Below, in pieces: positions 1 to 11,676 of a DNA stretch of 64,000 nt. Every line of letters starts with the position of its first letter. Positions within the stretch are counted from its first letter, which is position 1. The position numbers and the translations under genes are program-made. This DNA comes from Buxus sempervirens (lineage: Eukaryota; Streptophyta; Magnoliopsida; Buxales; Buxaceae). The DNA lies in the NCBI GenBank assembly GCA_947561395.2, contig OX387190.1:27894858-27958857 (forward strand), given 5' to 3'. Below the pieces are notes generated by a model. The model was not told the origin of the DNA, made no database searches, and was given only the letters and a program-made list of their open reading frames with translations.

Positions 1-882
1 ATGATGTAATGATAACGTGGATCTGGGATTCTGGTCATCACTAGGCTTGAGTGCTAAGTTGCCATTAAGCCAAAACCCAAAACCCCTACGCTTGAAGGTG
101 GAGTTACACGTTTTTGGCTAAAATACACAATTATGTGGGGATATGGGCTTGTAATTGTGGGAAGGCCGTTTGCATGGCTTACAAACCAGGGCATAATGCG
201 GATGCCATATTGAAGGTAAACAAGGTAATCCTATTCTTCTACATTATTTTCATGTCATAGGAGTGTCATGGTGCCCATTGGTTTGGGATAAAATTGATCC
301 CAAAATATGCATGTTTGCTAAAATTGGTGCAGCCCATAGAAAGAGTTTCTAACTTTGTTTAGAATCAATCCTACCCAATGTTCATGCAAGAGTCAACAAA
401 AGGGTACCAAATTCTTGAGTATGGTGTCAATTTGGAGGGTACATGTGCCCTCCCAAACATGTGTTTCTGCAAATAGGTCAAAGTCCACTTTGGGACAGTT
501 TAGAAGCCCTGCATTGGGTGAACCGTACATTTGGATGAGCAATTAAAGTGATCAAACCATGAAAAAACTGAGAAAACATAAAAGAGCTCCGTAAAACCGT
601 GTTTAATACACGGGCTGGGCTCGTCCGTATTAGTTATACGGGCGGCGCTCGCCCGTGAATTTCATACGGTCACGGCTCGCTCGTAATTGGAATACGGGCA
701 GGGCTGGACTGTACTGTATATACAGTTTTCGCGGAAAATTCAATTTTAATCAGCTTTTTTCCACTAAATCTTATTCCTTTAACCTTTAAATAAGGATAAA
801 GGGAAATAGGTTTGAATAAAATGCTTCAAAAAATAAAATAATAATAATAAATAAATAAAAAAGTGTGAAGAGAAAATCCTTT
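1..882 (+). other. Retrotransposon leader, non-coding
   Basis: No convincing ORF. At about 590-720 there is a cluster of short dyads of the form CCGTAT..ATACGG or CCGTGT..ACACGG, the same kind of module as in the U3 of the 3' LTR (11250-11370). No LTR terminus (TG..CA), PBS or TSD is visible here, so I read it as leader rather than 5' LTR; a diverged LTR remnant cannot be excluded. Confidence 0.45.
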
Positions 883-1650
883 GGGCCTTTGAAAGCCTTT
901 GAATTTCAGACTTTTTCTCAAAAAACTCCTTGGGCCTCTGAAAGCCTTTGAATTTCAGACTTTTTCTCAAAAACTCCTTGGGCTTCTGAAAGCCTTTGAA
1001 TTTCAGACTTTTTCTCAAAAATCCCCGGGCCTCTGAAAGCCTTTAAATTTCAGATCTTTTGGGCTTCTGAAAGCCTTTGAATTTCAGACCTTTTTCTTTT
1101 TGGGCCTCTGAAAGCCTTTGAATTTCAGATCTTTTGGGCCTCTGAAAGCCTTTGAATTTCAGACTTTTTTCTTTTGGGCCTCTGAAAGCCTTTGAATTTC
1201 AGACCTTTTTCTTTTAGGCCTCTGAAAGCCTTTGAATTTCAGATCTTTTGGGCCTCTGAAAGCCTTTGAATTTCAGACTTTTTTCTTTTGGGCCTCTGAA
1301 AGCCTTTGAATTTCAGATCTTCTGGGCCTCTGAAAGCCTTTGAATTTCAGACATTTTTCTTTTGGGCCTCTGAAAGCCTTTGAATTTCAGATCTTTTGGG
1401 CCTCTGAAAGCCTTTGAATTTCAGACTTTTTTCTTTTGGGCCTCTGAAAGCCTTTGAATTTCAGATCTTCTGGGCCTCTGAAAGCCTTTGAATTTCAGAC
1501 ATTTTTCTTTTGGGCCTCTGAAAGCCTTTGAATTTCAGACATTTTCCAAAAATATCCCTGGGCCTCTGAAAGCCTTTGAATTTCAGACCTTTTTCAAAAT
1601 TCCCCCCTGGGCCTCTGAAAGCCTTTGAATTTCAGATCATTTTCTCTTTA
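883..1650 (+). repeat. 19-copy minisatellite, each unit a small hairpin
   Basis: Nineteen copies of a 27-29 bp core beginning GGGCCTCTGAAAG are separated by T-rich spacers of variable length. Each core contains the perfect inverted repeat TCTGAAA...TTTCAGA with a 9-nt loop. Units of about 34 and 40 bp alternate. Units 10-13 and 14-16 repeat the same spacer order, a higher-order period of about 148 bp. The array lies in the retroelement leader, inside the proposed leader intron. Minus-strand ORFs here are repeat artefacts. Confidence 0.93.
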
Positions 1651-1801
1651 TTGTGGGACCTGTTGGAAGCCCTAGAATATTCCAACAATTCAAAAAGAAA
1701 AAAAGAAAAAAAAAGAAGCAAATAAAGAAACAAAATCCAAACTCGTGTTCACCCAGCTTGCACATAGGCATTCCTAGGCATGTGAATGAGATCAATTGGG
1801 C

Positions 1802-1826
1802 ACTGATTTTATTTATTTTTTCCAGG
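1802..1826 (+). promoter_or_regulatory. Candidate 3' splice site upstream of gag
   Basis: A CTGAT branch-point-like motif is followed by a T-rich tract ending TTTTTTCCAG at 1825, 53 nt before the gag ATG at 1879. A strong donor (CAG|GTAAGT) lies in the LTR R/U5 region (11671 in the 3' copy). Together they suggest that the long leader is spliced out of the genomic RNA. This is inference from motifs only. Confidence 0.5.
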
Positions 1827-1878
1827 TACTAATACACTTGCAATCATAGCTCCTCTAACCAGATCAAGAGCTCGCGCC

Positions 1879-3981
1879 ATGAATCCCATTGAAGACGAAG
1901 CTGATGCTCCTCATCCAGATGTTGTCCTGCTCCAAGAACAAGTGGCAGGACTAGCCCGAATGCTAGAGAACATATTGTCCGTACAGGCCCAACAAATGCA
2001 GGCCCAGAACCAAGCATCCACTTCCAACCCTGCACCTCCACCCCAAATCAATATTCCACCTCCAGTGCAACCAATTCCTGAACCCGTCTATGAACCCACC
2101 CCTGAACCTATATTGATCAGGGATGAGACAGCTGAGTCAAACAAGGCTAAGGAAAAGGAAAGGATAAGGGAAGAGGTTGAAAGAAAGTTCCTGCACAAAC
2201 TAGAAATGATCCAAGATGAACTTAGAGAAGTAAAAGGGGTGAGCAACTTCAGGGGCACCAACTTTGAGGACTTATGCCTGTATCCTAATGTTAACCTGCC
2301 AGCTAAGTTCAAGTGCCCAGACCTAGACAAATATGATGGCACTGGCTGCCCCATGAGCCATCTAAAGTTGTACTGCGGTGCCCTATGCCAGTTTGGGTGG
2401 GATGAGGGTGTTCTGATCCAACTTTTCCAAAGGAGCTTAACTGGAACTGCCTTGAGATGGTTTGCCACTTTAGACCATGGAAAGATTAGAAGATGGAAGG
2501 ACCTAGCAGATGCTTTCCTAGCTCAATACCAGTTCAATTCAGAGATCGTGCCAGATAGGTACGACGTAATGAGAATGAGCAAGGGAAGGGACGAATCTGT
2601 GAGACAGTATGCCAAGAGATGGAGGGTGACTGCCTCTCAGGTCAGGCCACCTATGCTAGAGCAGGAGATGATTTCCACTTTCATCAGCACATTGGGTCAA
2701 CCATTCTATAGCCATTTGGTGGGTCAGACAACCACTAATTTTGCTGCTTTAATCCAAGTGGCTGACCGAATTGAAGACGGGATAAGGTCAGATAAGATAA
2801 TTGACCACTATGCCATGGTTAGTCAACAAGACCCTAATCTGAAGAAAGGAAGCGGGATGAAGAAGAATGGGAACAAGAAAGAAGGGGAGGTAAACATGGT
2901 GCAGCCACCATCAGGCCCTAACAAGCCCATACAAATCAACATACCGGCTCATTTTCCTACTCCATCTCCATCTACCCAGGCCCCTATGAGGGTTAATGTT
3001 CCAGCAACACCTTCAGACCAAAAAAGGGTTTTTACTAAGGAGGAAAAGGATGCTTATTTTGCAGCAAGGAGAAATAGGGTTTTCACCCCTATTCCAATGA
3101 CTCCTTCTCAGTTGTTGCCCACCTTATTGCAAGCAGGGTATATCACTTTAAGAGAACCCAATCCGAATGCACCCAAGGGGAGAAATTTTGACCCCTCCAC
3201 CACTTGTGATTACCACATGAGTGCACCTGGGCACCCTACGGACAAGTGCTGGCCTTTGAAACATGCCATTCAGGATTTACTGGACCAGAATACCCTGTCT
3301 TTCAATACAGGGGCACCCAATCCTCCTAGAACAGATATTGGACAGAACCCTCTGCCCCAGCATCATGGGGCAGGCCCATATAATGTTATAGGTGTTATCT
3401 CTTCTGATAAAATAACCTTTGACCCATCCCAGTTAATTGCTCCAGTAGGGACAACGGTCAAAGTTTATTTTAACAGAATAGTTAAGGAAAAAGAAATAAA
3501 TGCAATTTCAAAGGGGAATGATAGTGCTGCAAAGAACATTAGCTCGTCTCTGGACCGGGTCTCGTCCCTCATGGCCCAAATGAACATTGCAAAACCACCA
3601 TTGGTCATCAATTGCAGTCCATCCACCTTTACTTCACCCATTCAGTCAAAACCACCATTGGTCATAAACTGTGACCCTCTTAGTGCATCAGTCACTTCTG
3701 CAACCCCTCAACCAAAACAACTTCCACCATTGGTCGTTGATATCCCTCTCACTCAAATTTCATCATCCAAGTCTAAACTTCCTCCCTTGGTGATAAATGT
3801 CCCCAAGCCTTCCTACTCTGAATCAGCTGTACCATGGAACTACAGTGAAGCTTTTACCACTACATGCCCTGCAGCTGAAAGCAAGGAAGAAGTGAACCTC
3901 ATGATGAGGTCAAGAAAATGTGTAGGGGGTGGAAGAAAAACAAAAAGAAACAGAGAAGGAGAAGGAAGAAGAAAAAAATAA
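1879..3981 (+). pseudogene. Retrotransposon gag (capsid-like) region
   Basis: A 700-codon open frame with a clean ATG. A Gln/Pro-rich N-terminus and a charged coiled-coil stretch (about residues 85-120) precede the retrotrans_gag core (about 140-310, with residues such as ALRWFATLDHGKIRRWKDLA). Near residue 435 there is a C-x2-H-x4-GH-x4-C knuckle-like motif (CDYHMSAPGHPTDKC), typical of this family instead of a standard CCHC. The end carries repeated PPLVIN motifs. The frame stays open but shifts to the next frame in a purine-rich stretch (3929-3981) before protease. Its product would form the particle and bind the RNA. It is part of a dead element, though gag itself looks intact. Confidence 0.85.
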
Positions 3982-5796
3982 AGGAAAGACCAAGATAGGG
4001 GATGATGCCCCTCAGGTAACTAACAGTGAGGCAGCTGACCTCATTAAAATAATAAAAAAGAGTAAGTTCAATGTTGTTGAGCAGTTGAACAAAGTCCCTG
4101 CCCAGATCTCAATACTGGGCCTATTGTTAAATTCTGAAAAACATAGGGACTCCTTGTTAAGGATACTCCAGGGGGCCCATGTGCCTAAAAACATTGAACT
4201 AGACCAACTAGGCCGGATGGTTGGGCAAATATTATCCCACAATGTCATAACTTTTTCAGAGACTGAGATCAGCCCAGTAGGGTACCATCATGTTGACCCA
4301 TTGCACATAGCTGTACTCAGTAAGGGTTGCATGATAGCCCGGGTCTTGATTGATAATGGGTCGGCTCTCAATGTCTGCCCATTAATAACCTTTGTTAAGC
4401 TCGGTCTGGAGCAAAACAAAATCAAACAGAATGGAAGAATCATAAGAGCATTTGACAGCTCTAAAACACACTTCCTAGGGGAGGTTTAACTGCCGGTCAC
4501 AATTGGACCGTATATTTTCAACATCACATTTGAGGTGATGGATATACCTGCAGCCTTCAACCTACTCCTAGGAAGGCCGTGGATTCATATAGCTAGGGCT
4601 ATACCATCTACCCTTCACCAAAGAGTCAAATATATCAAAGGGCAAAAGGTGATTACCGTCCTAGCCGAAAATTTGGTTCCTCCCATGTGGTCCCCTGATG
4701 TACCCTATATAAACATGGAAATGACTGCTGACAAGATGGCCTTTCACTCTTTCCAGTTTGAAACTGTTAATTTCATACCTGGGGGGTATCAGGAAAAAGA
4801 AGGAAAATTGACCTGTGCTGAGAAAATGGTCAAGAATGTGCTAGAAAGGTATAACTTTCACCCTGGAAAAGGTTTGGGGGTTAACCTGCAAGGAAGGATA
4901 GAACCGATAAAGGTTAAGAAGATGGTCCACAGAGCAGGATTAGGGTCCAAGCCAAGGAAGTGGAGAAGTCAGAAGGAAATGAAAGACATGAAATTCCCTC
5001 ACATCAGGGAAACTTTTCCTAAGCTTTCTCACATGATTCAGCTGTCTCCTCCTGAGGATCAGTCCAAACCCCCATACTATAACATCAATCCATTCCAAAA
5101 ACCCAAATCCTCAACCGTGCAACCATATGTTCCACCTACACCTCCACAAGCATTGGGTGGGCCTGGGCCACATACAGAACAAAAGCATGATTTCTCTGAG
5201 GACGTTGGAGCCTTTTTTGCCATGACAGAAGGCAACAAAGAAGAAGGAGCAGAGGAGCTACCTTTTATTGACTGGGCTGCAGTAGAAGTTCCATCGGGGA
5301 CTAGCCCTACAAAAGAATCAGGCGATGCAACTCACCCAGTATTGGTGATTTTGGATGCGGACCTTGAGCTTGAGGAGCAGGCTTGTATCCCTGCCCTAGA
5401 TTCTTTTATTTTGAACAATTGGGAGGAAACTCCCCTTACTTTTGAAGCCGCGTTTGTTTGGCAAACAGACATGGCTTCCAAAAAAAAACTCCATTAGTGG
5501 AATGCCCTTTCCCTGAAGTTTTTAATGAGCCTTCGTCTTCAGGGAAAGATTTTGTAGAAGGCTCTCAAAAAACACAAAAAGATTTTCCAATTTTTTATAG
5601 AAAAGATAAATTTTTCAAAAAGGTCCAAACCATTTATGAACCATATAAGCAAACGGAATTGGATCAGGTTGAGTATGACTTCGACCTCGAGCTCGACTTT
5701 GACCTAATGGGGGTTGAGGAAGAGACCGAGGACGAAGAAGACGACCCTCCAAAAGAAATCACATATCAATTGGAACGTCATGAAAAGGGGGTCTAA
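3929..5796 (+). pseudogene. Retrotransposon protease and G-patch-like region, broken
   Basis: Read in two frames. The protease active-site motif IDNGSALNV lies at about 4348-4374, with DNGS replacing the usual D-T/S-G, as is common in this lineage. A TAA at 4487 interrupts it. The frame resumes with the FNLLLGRPWIH motif of the protease C-terminus at about 4556. At about 4830-4960 there is a Gly-rich G-patch-like segment (HPGKGLG, AGLGSKPRK). The frame then changes at an A-run near 5480, and an acidic linker runs to a TAA at 5794. The protease would cleave the polyprotein; the G-patch is thought to bind RNA. Clearly inactive in this copy. Confidence 0.75.
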
Positions 5797-5886
5797 CCCA
5801 ATATTGAAGAGACCATATCAATAAATCTAGGGACCGAAGGTGACCCAAAAATAGTGAAGATTGGGATGTGTCTATCTGAGGTATAG

Positions 5887-7130
5887 CGGGATGAAATGAT
5901 ACGATTCTTGGCTAATTATGAAGATGTATTCGCATGGTCGTATCGGGATATGCCAGGTTTAGACACGGACATGGTTGTGCACAGGCTACCCATTCTACCA
6001 GATGCCAAGCCAGTTAAGCAGAAACTAAGAAGGTTAAAACCTGAATGGACATTGAAGGTCAAAGATGAAGTGGTTAAACAATTCCAAGCCGGATTCTTAG
6101 CAGTCTCCACGTACCCTGAATGGCTTGCAAATATAGTGCCAGTACCAAAGAAGGATGGAAAGGTCAGAATGTGCGTAGATTACAGAGACTTGAATAAGGC
6201 AAGTCCAAAGGATGATTTTCCACTTCCACATATTGACATCTTGGTGGACAACACTGCTATACATAACCTGTTTCATTCATGGACGGGTTTTCTGGGTACA
6301 ATCAGATTAAGATGGCTAAGGAAGATCAAGAGAAAACAGCCTTCATCACACCTTGGGGTACCTTCCACTACACTGTCATGCCATTTGGACTTAAGAATGC
6401 TGGGGCAACCTACTAGAGGGTCATGACAGCCTTATTCCATGATATTATCCATAAGGAGATGGAGGTTTATGTGGATGATATGATAGCCAAATCATGTGAA
6501 GAAGAAGACCACTTGATCAACTTGAAGAAGGTGTTTGACCGGCTCAGGAAATACAGTCTAAGGCTTAACCCTGCGAAATGTGTCTTTGGGGCTACATCAG
6601 GAAAATTATTGGGCTTTATAGTAAGTAGAAGGGGAATTGAGATAGACCCAGCTAAAGCTAAAGCAATCATCGAAATGCCATCAACTAGAACGGAGAGGGA
6701 AGTTCGTGGTTTTCTTAGAAGGATTCAGTACATAAGCCGGTTCATAGCACAGCTCACCGCTATCTGTGAACCAATTTTCAAGCTTCTAAGAAAGAATAAC
6801 CCGACAATCTAGAATGACCATTGCCAAGAAGCCTTTGACACAATAAAGGAATACTTATTGAACCCACCTGTGCTAGTACCACCAACTCCAGGAAGACCAT
6901 TGATTTTATACTTGTCATTTTTGGAGACGTCAATGGGGTGTGTCTTGGGACAGCATGATGATACAGACAGAAAGGAAAGGGCAATTTATTACCTAAGCAA
7001 GAAATTTACAGAATATGAAGCAAAGTATTCTCCTTTAGAAAAGACTTGATGTGCCTTAGTGTGGGCAACTCAAAGACTGAGGCATTATTTCCTTAGTCAT
7101 TCCACCTTATTGATATCCCGAATGGACCCT
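5887..7130 (+). pseudogene. Reverse transcriptase and first RNase H, broken
   Basis: RT fingers/palm motifs are visible: VPVPKKDGKVRMCVDYRDLN at about 6139-6198, MPFGLKNAGATY at about 6378-6413, and the YVDD catalytic box at 6468-6479. The frame shifts near 6270-6279. Nonsense codons lie at 6414 (TAG), 6810 (TAG) and 7047 (TGA). The segment from 6858 matches the gypsy RNase H (SKKFTEYEAKYSPLEKT, then RLRHY). The upstream frame is also cut by a TAG at 5884. The enzyme would copy the element RNA into DNA. No complete open frame remains. Confidence 0.85.
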
Positions 7131-7349
7131 TTGAAGTATCTGTTTGAGAAACCATCTTTAACTGGCAGAACAGCAAAGTGGCAGTTGTTACTCTCTGAAT
7201 TTGACCTCACCTATATCACGCAGAAAGCCATTAAGGGTCAAGCCATTGCTGATCACTTAGCTGCACACCCTTTACCAGAATACCAACATTTGAAGACTAA
7301 TTTCCCTGATGAGGCAATCCTGTTTACTGAAGAAGAAGAAGGGGAAAGC

Positions 7350-7745
7350 TTGTGGCAAATGTTTTTTGATGGGGCTGCCAATATGAATGGAAATGGAATA
7401 GGGGCTGTTTTGATCAAGCCAGATGGGGCACACATCCCAATCGCAGTGAAGTTAAGATTCCAATGCACAAACAATATAGCAGAGTAGGAAGCATGCATAA
7501 TTGGGTTGCAGGCTGCCTTAGACTATGAAGTAGAGGAACTTGACGTATATGGAGATTCGAGTCTTATCATCTTCCAAACAACTGGTGAATGGAAAACCAA
7601 GGATCACAAATTGATCCCCTATCACCAGTATTTGGAAGAAATAAGCACCAAATTTACTCGAATTTCCTTCAATTATATGCCAAGGGCCAAAAATCAGTTT
7701 GCGGATGCTCTAGCAACATTGGCTTCAATGGTCAGTATGTCAGAA
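7350..7745 (+). pseudogene. Second (archaeal-type) RNase H domain
   Basis: Starts with MFFDGAANMNGNG (catalytic Asp in FDGA) and runs through NNIAE, where a TAG at 7485 interrupts it. It continues with LDVYGDSSLIIFQ (second Asp) and ends with the FADALATLASM motif near 7740. This is the duplicate RNase H found in Tat-lineage gypsy elements and defines the lineage here. It lies between the normal RNase H and integrase, as expected. Only one nonsense codon was seen. Confidence 0.8.
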
Positions 7746-9083
7746 GGTGTTGATATTATACCACTGGAAATTGAAGTCAGAGATGAACCAGCTTATTGCC
7801 TTGTTCTAGAAGAAACCCCAGAAGAAGAAGTACCATGGTTTCAAGATATTAAGAACTTCCTAAATGATTGGAGTTTGCCAAAAAATATCACTTCTACAGA
7901 GAAAATAACAATTCAGAGGTTGGCAAGGCAGTTCTTACTAAGTGGTGGAAAGTTGTACAAAAGATCACACAATGATATACTACTTAGATGTGTTGCCAAG
8001 ACCGAGTCAGAAAGGTTAGTTGAAACTGTACATGGAGGAGTGTGTGGACCCCATATGAACGGGCACATGCTTGCCAAGAAGATTCTACGATTAGGATATT
8101 ACTGGTCAACTATGGAGCACGATTGCTATATACATGTCAAAAGGTGTCATTTATGCCAAGTGTATGCTGATAATAAAAATGCACCCCCAAGTGAATTGCA
8201 CAACATGACATCTCCATGGCCCTTCTCCATGTGGGGTATAGACGTCATTGGAATGATCTCGCCAAAGGCATCAAATGGACACAGGTTTATACTTGTAGCA
8301 ATTGATTACTTCACCAAGTGGGTAGAGGCAGCTTCATATGCAAACATTACAAGTAGCCACGTTTTGAAATTCTTGAAGCACAATATCATTTGTCGCTACG
8401 GTTTGCCAAGTGCCATAGTATCAGACAATGCTTCAAACCTTAAAAACAAGGACATGAGAAAGATGTGTGAACAATTTCACATCACCCACCACAAGTCAGC
8501 TCCGTATAGACCAAAGATGAATGGGGCAGTGGAAGCAGCAAATAAGAATATAAAGAAGATCATTCAGAAGATGGTAGTAAGTTTCAAAGATTGGCATGAA
8601 ATGCTGTCACTTGCTCTACATGCTTACAGAACCTCAATCCGGACTTCTACAGGGGCAACCCCATATTCTTTAGTATATGGAATGGAAGCAGTTTTACCAA
8701 TGGAAGTGGAAATACCTTCACTAAGAGTGCTAATGGAAGCTGAATTAGAAGAAGCTGAATAGATACGGTCAAGACATGATCAACTCAATTTAATATAGGA
8801 AAAGCGATTAAAAGCGCTTTGTCATGGCCAATTGTATCAAAAGAGGATGGCTAGGGCTTACAATAAGAAGGTGAAGCCCAGAACTTTCCAAGAAGGAAAC
8901 TTAATATTGAAGAAAATCTTACCCTTTTTGGAAGACCCTCGTGGAAAGTTTAAACCAAATTGGGAAGGACCTTATGTGGTCAAAAAAGTCCTATCGGGGG
9001 GTGCTCTCATCTTAACAGAAATGGATGGGAAGGATTTTCTTGAGCCAATTAACTCTGATGCAGTAAAGAGATATTTTCCTTGA
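7746..9083 (+). pseudogene. Retrotransposon integrase, with late stops
   Basis: The zinc-binding HHCC motif is at about 8030-8160 (HGGVCG, HMNGHML, then CHLC). The catalytic DDE core follows: Asp in MWGIDVIG (about 8232), Asp in IVSDNASN (about 8430) and Glu in NGAVEAANKN (about 8530). TAG codons at 8760 and 8796 separate the core from a C-terminal GPY-like module (PNWEGPYVVKK) ending KRYFP at 9083. No chromodomain is seen, as expected for Tat elements. The enzyme would insert the cDNA. The core frame 7506-8762 is open but the whole polyprotein is broken. Confidence 0.87.
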
Positions 9084-11150
9084 ATGAATATTACTAGGAA
9101 ATGATCTGAGGCCATTTTTCTTATTTCCCAAAAATTTCATCCCTAGTCAAGCCAATTTGAGCCTGTTCGTCTTCTTTGTTAAACCTAAACTGGACTTACA
9201 GTCTTACACTAGGGCAAGGCCAATAGGGGCGAAGCCAATAGGGGCAGAAAGAAAAAAGAAAAAAATAGGGGCAAATGAAAGCCAAATACAAAATAAGGGG
9301 AATGGGATTGAATTCATCATGACTGTAAGTCCGCTTGACCCATTTTCACACTTAGAAAATTTTGAGCCTTTAATACCTTTTCTTTCATAAACCGAGCTTA
9401 GCTTTTGTTTCGTCCTATTCTTAAGCCCTCGGTGATTTTAGTATATTCATTCAATTTTCAGAGTAAGATTAGTGATGACGGAATGCAGAAGCTGGCCCTA
9501 GTGAAAACCATAATTGGCGCTAGGGGCAATAAGGGCAAAAAGAAAAGAAAGAAAAAAAAAGAAAAAAAAAAGAATCAAAGGTTGAGTTGATCATGTGGTC
9601 TAAATTTAATCAGCATGAGCACTGGAAACTGAGCAGATTAGCAGGGTCAGTCATGAAGGTAAAGCCATTAGGGGATGATTCTAAAGGTCACGGGGTAGAC
9701 AAATTTGGTCTCTCCCTATTGCTTGGACTACCATTTTCATTATTCAACTTGATTTTAATTCCTTTAATTATATGTGATTAAGTGTTTTGGATCAGCTTTC
9801 AAAAAAAAAAAAAAAACTATACTTTGGCCTATAATGAGAATCTATATCTTTTCATAAAACATTGGTTTTGCAAGCATTAGAGAATTCTGAGGCCACTAGT
9901 ATAAAACATATTTTCTTATGCTTGCCTTTGCATTCTTCTATTAGGGTTTCTTTTTGGCAAAGGTTGAAAAAAAAAAAAGAAAAGAAAAAAAAAGAGAGAA
10001 AAAGGAAAAAAGAGGATCATCTCTACTGAGGGGCAAATACTTCTTCAAACAATCAAAACCAGAGCATGCTCAGTGTCTTTCCTTCTGGGTTTTCATTGGA
10101 ATGAATTCCAACATCTGGAAGAAGCAATCAAGCTTTAGTCTTCAAATTTGAAAAAAAAAAAAAAAGGCTTCGAAGCAATGGCATGTTTTCTTCATTAAAC
10201 AAGGGTTCCCAATTCTTCAATCATGAAGAAGGATTTTACTGGGGCAGCAAGAAGGCATGAAAGACAGATCATGGGTTGTAAAGGCATGAGGTTAGATCAA
10301 CAGATCATGATCCATCAATCGAGATGAGGGCATTCACTTGGGCAATTAAAAAGCATGAAGACAGGTTATGGGCAGTAAGGGCACATACATCGTTATTGAG
10401 AGAGCAAGAAGATAAAGAAGCAAAAGCAAGTTGCAAAATATTCAAGCACAGGTTTGGGCATCAAATGGCACCCAGGTATATCAAATAAGAAAATCAATCA
10501 GGAAAATGCAAAAAGTGAAAAACATCAAAATCAATTGAGTTTGCAGTGGTCAATTTTAAATCCACATTCTTTTCAAAATTTGCTTGTTTCAGATTTCTTT
10601 TCATATCCACGAGAGCTCCAAGAAATTTGAGATAAGGAAGAGACGCCACCCCATCAGACGTCAAGCAGGGGTTTCATTGGCTATCTTCGAATCCATGTTT
10701 TTATCATTTCCTTGTTTGACCAAAGCAAGTTCAATTAATGAGATGTTTTTCAAATGTGAGTTGTGTCTGTTCTTTGTTGTTCATTGTGCTACAACTGCAG
10801 GCCACCCAGAAAATTTCATTTTTCATCATTTTCTCCACACTTTTTAGGAGATCAATGTTTATATTAGTTGTAAGTTGCAAGGATTGCCATCTTACCCTCT
10901 TTTGTTTAAAAATTTTGTCTCAAATCTCACTTCATAGCCACGAGAGTTCAGTGAGAGGAGAGAGGAGGATTTGCCCCTTAAGTTGAGGGACTTTTAGCAA
11001 ATCTTCCACAATCAATTCTTTTTTTCCAAAATATCCATTTAATCCTTGCAAAATGCAATTAGTTAGACAAAGATCTCAAAAAGTGCAATTGGTGGGTCTT
11101 TTTTCTCTCTGCTTGTAATTGGTTCCAATTACCAGCAAAGAGGGGGCAGC
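9084..11150 (+). other. Retrotransposon 3' non-coding region with polypurine tract
   Basis: About 2 kb without a credible ORF. It holds A/G-rich runs (about 9530-9585, 9966-10015) and short phrases repeated within it, such as CCACGAGAG at about 10598 and 10939. It ends in a polypurine tract (AGCAAAGAGGGGGCAGC, 11134-11150) immediately before the LTR start at 11151, where plus-strand priming would occur. Confidence 0.7.
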
Positions 11151-11564
11151 TGTAGACACCCCAAATTGCACTAAAAATGAGAAAATAATTGAAAATATTA
11201 ATTGGGATTTGAAACAGGTCAAAAAAAGTGTAAAATCTGGCCAAACTGATCATGACCGTATTTTGTTTACGGACTGGTCATACCTGCAGTTGATATACGG
11301 TCACGGCGTGCCCGTATTAATAATACGGGCAAGGCGCAACCGTAATATATATACGGGCACGGGGGTTTTTGTGCGAATTTATCCTTTTTGATTTTTAAGC
11401 CTTATCTGCACCTAAATATCTCTATTGGATAAGCGAATTCTCTTATTTATCTGTTCGAATTATCTCATTTATCCTTGTGGATAAAGGATTGGCATGATCT
11501 TGTATTTAACTAAACTGAAACTCTATCTTGCCAAACCTTGGACCAACCATACCCCTGTGTTTGC

Positions 11565-11574
11565 CTATAAATAG
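11565..11574 (+). promoter_or_regulatory. LTR TATA box
   Basis: CTATAAATAG in the LTR. The same box occurs on the minus strand of the solo LTRs (for example near 14451-14462 and 16737-16746). It would set a start near 11600, about 70 nt before the LTR splice donor. Confidence 0.75.
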
Positions 11575-11667
11575 AGGGCCTTTCCTCAAGCAAAAGGTCA
11601 CGAAAATTTGAAGTCTAAAAAGCTCCAAGAGAAGAAGAGGAACCCCTACTGCTTTGCTTGCTCAATC

Positions 11668-11676
11668 CAGGTAAGT
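11668..11676 (+). promoter_or_regulatory. Conserved 5' splice donor in LTR
   Basis: CAG|GTAAGT matches the plant donor consensus perfectly. It is preserved in the reverse-oriented solo LTRs at about 16638-16646 and 48420-48428 (read as ACTTACCTG). The more distant LTR at 13286-15347 has a weaker AAG|GTATGC at the same place. It pairs with the acceptor candidate at 1825. Confidence 0.55.

Noticed and set aside
1..720. Region as the 5' LTR of the Tat element
   Set aside because: It shares only the dyad style with the LTR U3; no TG/CA ends, no TATA-donor segment and no PBS are found.
779..1018. Minus-strand repetitive ORF (KSLKFKGFQ repeats)
   Set aside because: It is the translation of the minisatellite; no codon or protein evidence.
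883..1650. CRISPR-like array
   Set aside because: Repeats are eukaryotic minisatellite units with low-complexity spacers inside a plant retroelement; no cas genes.
2088..2468. Minus-strand ORF opposite gag
   Set aside because: Antisense shadow of the gag frame, no recognisable motif.
5887..9083. Idea that all pol stops come from deamination of methylated cytosines
   Set aside because: Some fit (CAG or TGG to TAG) but others need transversions (Cys to TGA, Tyr to TAG), so the pattern is mixed.
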